A stretch of DNA of 64,000 nt from Stramonita haemastoma (Eukaryota > Mollusca > Gastropoda > Neogastropoda > Muricidae), in assembly GCA_030674155.1 (NCBI GenBank), contig CM060318.1, positions 84,159,622 to 84,223,621 on the forward strand, read 5' to 3'. Position numbers and translations under genes: made by a program. Shown piece after piece: positions 58,648 to 64,000 of the stretch. The number at the start of each line of letters is the position of its first letter. The first letter of the stretch is position 1. Below the pieces are notes generated by a model, which was not told the DNA's origin, did not search any database, and worked only from the letters and a program-made list of their open reading frames with translations.

Positions 58648-58655
58648 CCGGAAGT
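58648..58655 (+). promoter_or_regulatory. ETS-type site, possible promoter of the downstream gene
   Basis: CCGGAAGT, a typical ETS/GABP core-promoter site, sits in a stretch (58.5-58.9 kb) that is comparatively CpG-containing and repeat-free. The unidentified gene at 61.7 kb needs an upstream untranslated exon, and this is a plausible location. Weak evidence: one motif only. Confidence 0.3.
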
Positions 58656-59723
58656 TTGCATCTCACGGGTGCATACTGTTTCCCTAGGCCGAAACCTCCA
58701 GTTTAGGCCTAGGCTAATGATTTAAACTTTTCATATAACCCTGATTATGGCGTCCTAGTGGACAAAGGAGCAGACTTGATCGCAGACACTGTTCTGTTCA
58801 ATCTGTGTGGATATTGCAGACAGTGTGTTCGTTACAGTGGTGTGTTTACGATCGTTTTCACAGGCTGTAAATAATGCGTGGTTATTGTTTTTTAGTGCAG
58901 TGATTTTACTTCTGATTGAGACCTTTGAAGCTAAATAAACTGTATGAAATGTAGGCTGCCCTGTTTTTGTTGTTGTAAGGTGTGTTCAGAGTCCACAGAT
59001 CGGTAGGCCTACTAGGCTGAAAGGTAATTTTGAGATGATAGGCTTAGGCCTACATCTCGAAGTGGCTACTAGTCGGTCACAAACTGACTGTCCTTTAACA
59101 GCAATTACTGTGAATAAAGGGGGAAGGCTAGGCCTAAAACTCCATGAACATCCAATACAAAGTGTTCAGCAATGCAGATTTTGTTGTTGATGTTTATGGA
59201 TTTTAGATTTTTAAGTAACCGGGATCTTGGTATCAAATCGGAAATTGTGCATTTTGGGGGGTCTTCACCTGTATCGGTTCATAGTTCAGCATTCTTTTCA
59301 AGAATATAGAATTGAAGACAAGGATTTGTGCAGAATATATAATTTGGGCCATCCAGTTGAGCGTGCCCCCCCCCCCTCCTGTCTGCTGAATTAAATTGAG
59401 GATGCTCCCACCCCCACCCCTCCTTAGAATTTCAAATGAAAATATATAATTTAGGCTATACTCATCATCCTGTGTATATGATGCTTCCATGACTTCATGC
59501 ACATTATGATAAAAGCTTATCCATGTTTTGGAGAAGTGATTAAACTAATGCATGTTTATTTTGTTTAACTTTAAGAAGTGATGGTAGCTAATGTTATGTG
59601 GTGATAGTTATCAATGTTAGTTGATGGTACAGTCCCTGAGTAACTCCACTGGGACTCAATAGGATCAAACCAAAATGGCTAAAGTTAGGATGGCACAAGA
59701 CAAACATGGTCAGGATGCAGTTT

Positions 59724-60293
59724 GGCTACGACCATAGTAAACCCGTCCCTGGAGTTTTGACGGGCCCGTCTCTTTATCAGTAGAATGTATCGGTCAAAGC
59801 AGCCATAGCAACCAGGCTTTCTGGAGTTTGACGCTGGTCTCTTTCTGACAGTGTGGTCACCCCGAGACTGTGAGTGATGCAAAAACGAGGCTGCCGCGGC
59901 AACTGAGACTCTGCCCCACGCAAAATCGACAGAAAATAGTTCGACATAAAAAGTGTTTTTACGTAAAATCCCCCCACAAAACTTTTATCAAAACCACTGG
60001 AATGTAATCAAGAAGGGTCAATTTACTTGTTTGTGTAGTCAGAATTTTTGAAGCACCATAATTTGGCATAAATAAGTTTTTCTTGATTATTTACCTTTCC
60101 ATCAACCCGGCAAACGGACGTTTTGCTCGAACGTCAAAACGACGGGTTAAAAATACCAGGCCGGGCCGGCTCTACTATGGCCACGCACAGCCGTTATCAG
60201 TGACGCCACAGAGTAATTCAGTCGGGCAGCATTTTTCACCTGGGCTGGCAAAATTGACGGCGGCAAAATGCCGGGTTTACTATGGCCACAGCC
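59724..60293. mobile_element. Second MITE-like element with 22-bp imperfect terminal inverted repeats
   Basis: 59724-59745 (GGCTACGACCATAGTAAACC and two more bases) pairs with 60272-60293 at 19 of 22 positions. TTT flanks both ends, a possible 3-bp duplication. A third, related end (CTACTATGGCCACGCACAGC) is inside at 60173-60192. The interior is relatively GC-rich with CGG/CCG words and no credible gene. Confidence 0.6.
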
Positions 60294-60689
60294 TTTGTAA
60301 AGACCATCAGAACTGGGTAGTATAGGGGATCAGCTCGTCACTCCCCCATATCGTTGCTCCCCTGTACGATTGAAGAACCAGTACATCAGCGGAAACAGAA
60401 ATCTCAAAGAGTACTGGTCCGCTGTTGCCCATTGCATCTGCCATTTCCAATTGTTTGTGTCAGTGTGGGTCATCTTGATACTGCACAGAATAGTCAGCTG
60501 GAGTTATGTAACTTTTAGACAAAGCAATTCACAAGGAAATCATTTCTGATTGGTTTGATAAATCATGAATTATAATCATGTAAGTATAGGATTACGCCAT
60601 CAACCAATGATTTGTAATTTGTTTTGTGTGTGTGCAAGAAGAATAAAGGGGCGTGGCAGGTATTTGTGAGTTTTATTGAATTAGACTTA

Positions 60690-60708
60690 CACACACACAC
60701 ACACACAC

Positions 60709-60760
<52 letters not shown>
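60690..60760 (+). repeat. (CA)n microsatellite with one break
   Basis: CA runs at 60691-60710 and 60710-60759. Confidence 0.95.
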
Positions 60761-60762
<2 letters not shown>

Positions 60763-61738
60763 AATGTTGCATGCATACATGTAAATGTAACATACGTATA
60801 CAGACACACACTTGCTTATCTTTGTTGTTTTCCATTTCAAATTTAACTGAAATTAGAAGATCGGGGGGAGTAACAAGCCGGGGGAGTAATGATACAAGGG
60901 AGTATTGAGATGCTCCATAGTATAGTTCTAGGTTTCAAAGAAAAGATGTTAAAGAGTAGTATGTGTTGTAAATTGTATTAAATAATGTAAGGTAATGGCT
61001 GTTGTTTATTATTCTTTAATCATAACAAATCTCACCTTTGGTGGCTTCTAGAGGAGGAACAAAACCTAAAATAAAAGATGAGAGAAAGGAAGAGTAGAGT
61101 ACAGTTCAGCTAAAGTCATGAGTAATTGGAAGTCATGAAAACTTGGAAAAGGTCAAACTATGCAGGACCTTCATTAATTAATGGAGACTAGTGCAATTAA
61201 TAGTAATTATCATGTTTAGAACTTTTTATGGCTGAAGCTGTGAAGACAACGTCAACATAACATTGTACACCATAACATTACAACATTTTAATGTATGCCT
61301 TGACACTTAGATTATTACAACTGACGTAGCTTTTGGCCTGGGCCACAGTAATTTTTTAGTGAAAAAATTGAACGCCCACATTGTTTGCAAGTTTGTTACC
61401 TGGTGAACACTTAATACCATTCATAAAAGCAACAAAAAAGATGACTCTGGAGGATTTGATTTTGTTTGATCTCTATTAGACAAGTTACAGTATTATGAGT
61501 ATGCACTATTTGATGCATTCAGGGTTTTTTAAACCTAAATTCAGAACTTTAAAAGAAATAGAAAAGATGTCACTTTATCAAAGAAGACTTATAAAGGGCA
61601 GACAATCGAAATTTAGTCAAATAGTTGTTACCTATAAAGATTTATGTCAAATCATTTACTATGTCCTTGTTTACAGAAATGGTCGTTACTGTGTTACAGT
61701 CACACTGACTCATCCAGAGCTGTGGCGCTGAAGAAGAC

Positions 61739-61921
61739 ATGATGGAGATGGAAGGAGGGAGGGCAGGACCCCTGCAGCAGCAGCAGGAGGAGGGTGACAG
61801 GGATGAAGATTTCCCCATGGCCGTGGCGCCGTCACTGCTGGGGGCTGAGGAGGGGAGTCGCCTGCAGCTGCCACCTGTCCAGTTTCAGCAGCCGTCCACC
61901 TCCCACTCCCTCAAGTCACAG
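61739..61921 (+). CDS. Unidentified gene, first coding exon
   Basis: 61 codons from an ATG at 61739 (a second in-frame ATG follows at once) to a donor GTTCCT at 61922, phase 0. The protein is acidic and Gln/Gly/Pro-rich (MMEMEGGRAGPLQQQQEEGD) and ends SLKSQ. A TTACAG acceptor at 61694-61699 begins the exon, so about 39 bases of leader precede the ATG and an upstream untranslated exon is expected. Codon use and GC content stand out from the AT-rich surroundings, and the frame joins exon 62954-63163 in phase. I do not recognise the family. Confidence 0.72.
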
Positions 61922-62195
61922 GTTCCTTTTCTCTACTTTTTTTTTCTCCTATTGTTTGGAAAGAATGGTTGAGATCTGATCATTAAAAATCTTCTTAAAT
62001 ATGTCTGACTATGATGCAGATTTGTTGCTTGTTGATGGTTGTTGTGATCATTGTCAGCGCGACAGGCGTGTCTACAAGGGTATTACTATTAAATTGACCA
62101 AAAAGGCCTAAGCAGTGTGTCTGGATATCCTGCTAACAATTGTTTTTTTTGTCTTGTATCCTTGGCATTGTTTTCTCCCTGGTTATTGATGCTGT

Positions 62196-62492
62196 AGCCG
62201 CCGCTGTACTCTAGTGGTTAGGGCGTTGGACTCGTAATCTAAACTAAAGGTTGCGGGTTCGATCCCAGCTTTCGGCTATGGCGTTGTGCCCTTGGAAAAG
62301 GCACTTTACGGCTATTTTCTCACCCCACCCAGGTGTAAAAGGGGTACCAACCTTGTGTTAGAGGTTAACCCTGCGATAGACTGGCGTCCTATCCAGGGGG
62401 AAGTCTATGACTCTCAGTCACTTAACGCCACAGAAACCGGGATAAGCACCGGCCTGATGAGCCTTAGGCTTGGGACAGACTTTAACTTTTTA
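62196..62492 (+). mobile_element. SINE-A copy, full length, with 11-bp target-site duplication
   Basis: Plus-strand copy showing the head directly: GCCGCCGCTGTACTCTAGTG, GTTAGGGCGTTGGACTCGTA, then GGTTGCGGGTTCGATCCCAG (B box), and at the end GGACAGACTTTAACTTTTTA. ATTGATGCTGT at 62185-62195 is repeated at 62493-62503. It lies in the intron of the unidentified gene. Confidence 0.93.
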
Positions 62493-62953
62493 ATTGATGC
62501 TGTTGATTATTTAACTGAAAGTAATTGCTTTGTTTGAGATAAGGTTTTAAAATTTGCTGCATTGGCATTATGCTATTGTCAATATTGGCTAAGAGACTAA
62601 GACCATACACTTGTGTCCTAAGCACTATATATACCTTGGTTCAGCTGCAAGTTTTTCCAACCATTTATCTGTATTTTTCTTATGTTTTAGGGAGCAGGCT
62701 TTCCTTTGTATCATTTATTCTTTTTCTTTGAAAAAAGGGATTATGAGACTTAACCATAATTCATGACCATTATTTGCCCTGAATTTTTAAAAAAGGTATA
62801 TTGTATATTTTTAATTCATTTAGAAACAGTCATTGCAGTATTTTCAGGCCTTGTGTGTGTGTGCTTTTTTGTATTGTAGTAATAATAAATGAAAATTTTG
62901 AAAAATGATTTTTAAGGCAGGTGTGAATGTTCATATTGATAATGTTGTTTCAG

Positions 62954-63163
62954 AAGACCCGACCCAAGGGACGAAAGTCGGAAAAGCCAGTCAAGCTGTG
63001 TAAGCGTCGTGGAAATAATGGGGATGAAGACGGAAGAGAAGCGTTGTACCAAGATGGGGTACAAGATCAACCAGAAGACAGCTCATTGAATGAGGAAGAG
63101 GAGGAGGGCAATGCTGTGATCAAAACTATGAAATGGGACATCTCTAGGGATATCAGCAAAGAA
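62954..63163 (+). CDS. Unidentified gene, second coding exon (continues beyond window)
   Basis: 70 codons between acceptor GTTTCAG (ending 62953) and a strong donor GTAAGT at 63164, phase 0 at both ends, in frame with the previous exon. The start is strongly basic (KTRPKGRKSEKPVKLCKRR), then acidic (NEEEEEGNAV), ending KTMKWDISRDISKE. The basic patch could be a nuclear localisation or polyanion-binding segment; that is a guess. No further exon is visible before 64000, so the gene runs off the window. Not recognised. Confidence 0.75.
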
Positions 63164-64000
63164 GTAAGTGTTGAGTCATTTTGCAGTTTACATATAAATT
63201 TCCATGTATCGTTTTATTCAGATAGTAGAGTTTAACAAGTTCACTGGTCATTTGTTTAGAAGATGAACTTGTGGTGAGTTACGAAGAAGCTCATAAAAAG
63301 CATCTCGTCTTACCAATTTCCATGTGGCAGGAGTGGTGGTTCAATCCTTTGAATGTGGCATCTAGGTTTGACCCACTTTAGTTGGCGGTTTGATCCAGTC
63401 TGAACATCATTTAACACTGTAAATAACACATCGTAGCTGATGACAGAAAATTCTGAAAATCTTATCTAAAAAAAAAACAAACAAACAAAAAAAACACAGA
63501 CATATAAGAACAAAACACTGTAAATAAATCTGTCAACTGCAGTTGCAGATGAGCTGTATCCAAGATCTTTCATCCAGCATATTAAGTGTGTATTCCCTTC
63601 TCTCAAATGCAGACTACTTTCTTTCATTCCAGGTTCATCTTTGTCACCCCCCCCCCCCCCCCCCCCCTTTTTCCCCCATCTAATATATGTGTGTAATTTT
63701 CTGTTGCTCCCTGTCTTCTGTCTCTCACTCTCTGTGTCGGTCTGTTTGTCAGTCGGTCTGTCTGTCTGTCTCTGTTTCTGTCTCTGACTCTGTCACTCTT
63801 TATTTCTCTCTTTCTCCCCCCTCTCTCCCCCCCTTCCTCCCCCCTCTCTCTCTGTCTCTTATCTCATGCACATAAATGTATGCACAGATAATACACAGAG
63901 AGTCAAATTCAAATGAAATTCTTTAAAAATTATTTTACTTGAGAAATTGATCTCTCTCAACATTCCACATTCACACAAATGCGCTTTGATTTTTTTTTTT
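63164..64000 (+). other. Intron of the unidentified gene, to window end
   Basis: Non-coding: AT-rich sequence, poly-C and TCTG tracts. No exon recognised. Confidence 0.5.
63644..63668. repeat. Poly-C run followed by pyrimidine-rich TCTG tract
   Basis: About 24 C residues, followed to 63860 by TCTC, TCTG and CCCTC repeats. Strand-asymmetric pyrimidine tract. Confidence 0.85.

Larger units (their letters stand above)
58081..61699. other. Intergenic region or untranslated 5' part of the downstream gene
   Basis: Contains the AGGCCT cluster (58.2-59.15 kb), the ETS-type site, the second MITE-like element, a CA tract and AT-rich sequence. No coding exon that I can support. Confidence 0.5.

Noticed and set aside
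62205..62275. tRNA gene in the head of SINE-A
   Set aside because: A- and B-box motifs are present, but the segment is fused to a SINE body and flanked by target-site duplications; a cloverleaf with paired acceptor stem is not evident.

Overview
The window is animal nuclear DNA. It is intron-rich and AT-leaning, full of (CA/GT)n microsatellites and of dispersed tRNA-like SINEs with target-site duplications. The protein similarities and repeat style fit a lophotrochozoan, most likely a gastropod mollusc. That taxonomic reading is an inference; no marker gene in the window fixes it.

The dominant feature is one plus-strand gene, an essentially complete ortholog of PIKfyve/Fab1 (phosphatidylinositol-3-phosphate 5-kinase). 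I could place 45 coding exons between 3453 and 50126, with splice sites and phases. They predict about 2108 residues in the family order: N-terminal low-complexity segment, FYVE zinc finger (exons 4-5), DEP domain (exons 7-8), Ser-rich linker, chaperonin-like CCT domain (exons 12-18), Cys-rich/helical middle region (exons 19-28), linker (exons 29-35) and C-terminal PIPK lipid-kinase domain (exons 36-44), then a short Pro-rich tail (exon 45). In three places the reading frame slips by one missing base: the exon 10/11 junction, exon 15 and exon 18. All other junctions agree in phase.

Layout: 1-3427 is upstream sequence with repeats and a hairpin. 3428-50126 is the PIKFYVE exon/intron region; its introns carry SINEs, a DNA-transposon-like element with terminal inverted repeats, five minisatellites (24-44 bp units) and many GT/CA tracts. 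50127 to about 54.9 kb is almost free of dispersed repeats and may be a long 3' UTR. 55-58.1 kb is a repeat graveyard (truncated SINE, LINE reverse-transcriptase relic, nested insertions). 58.2-59.1 kb has many AGGCCT palindromes and a CCGGAAGT ETS-type site, and may be the promoter region of a second plus-strand gene. That gene has two coding exons visible (61739-61921 and 62954-63163), runs off the right end and is not recognised.

Functionally the window holds one endolysosomal lipid kinase. The FYVE domain binds PI3P membranes, the CCT region is the known contact for the Vac14/Fig4 scaffold, and the kinase domain makes PI(3,5)P2. The most unusual signals are regulatory or structural: arrays of repeated 3'-splice-site-like motifs, GT tracts butting onto acceptors, complementary GT and CA tracts flanking small exons, and a possible kinase-less transcript ending in the 5.2-kb intron 35.
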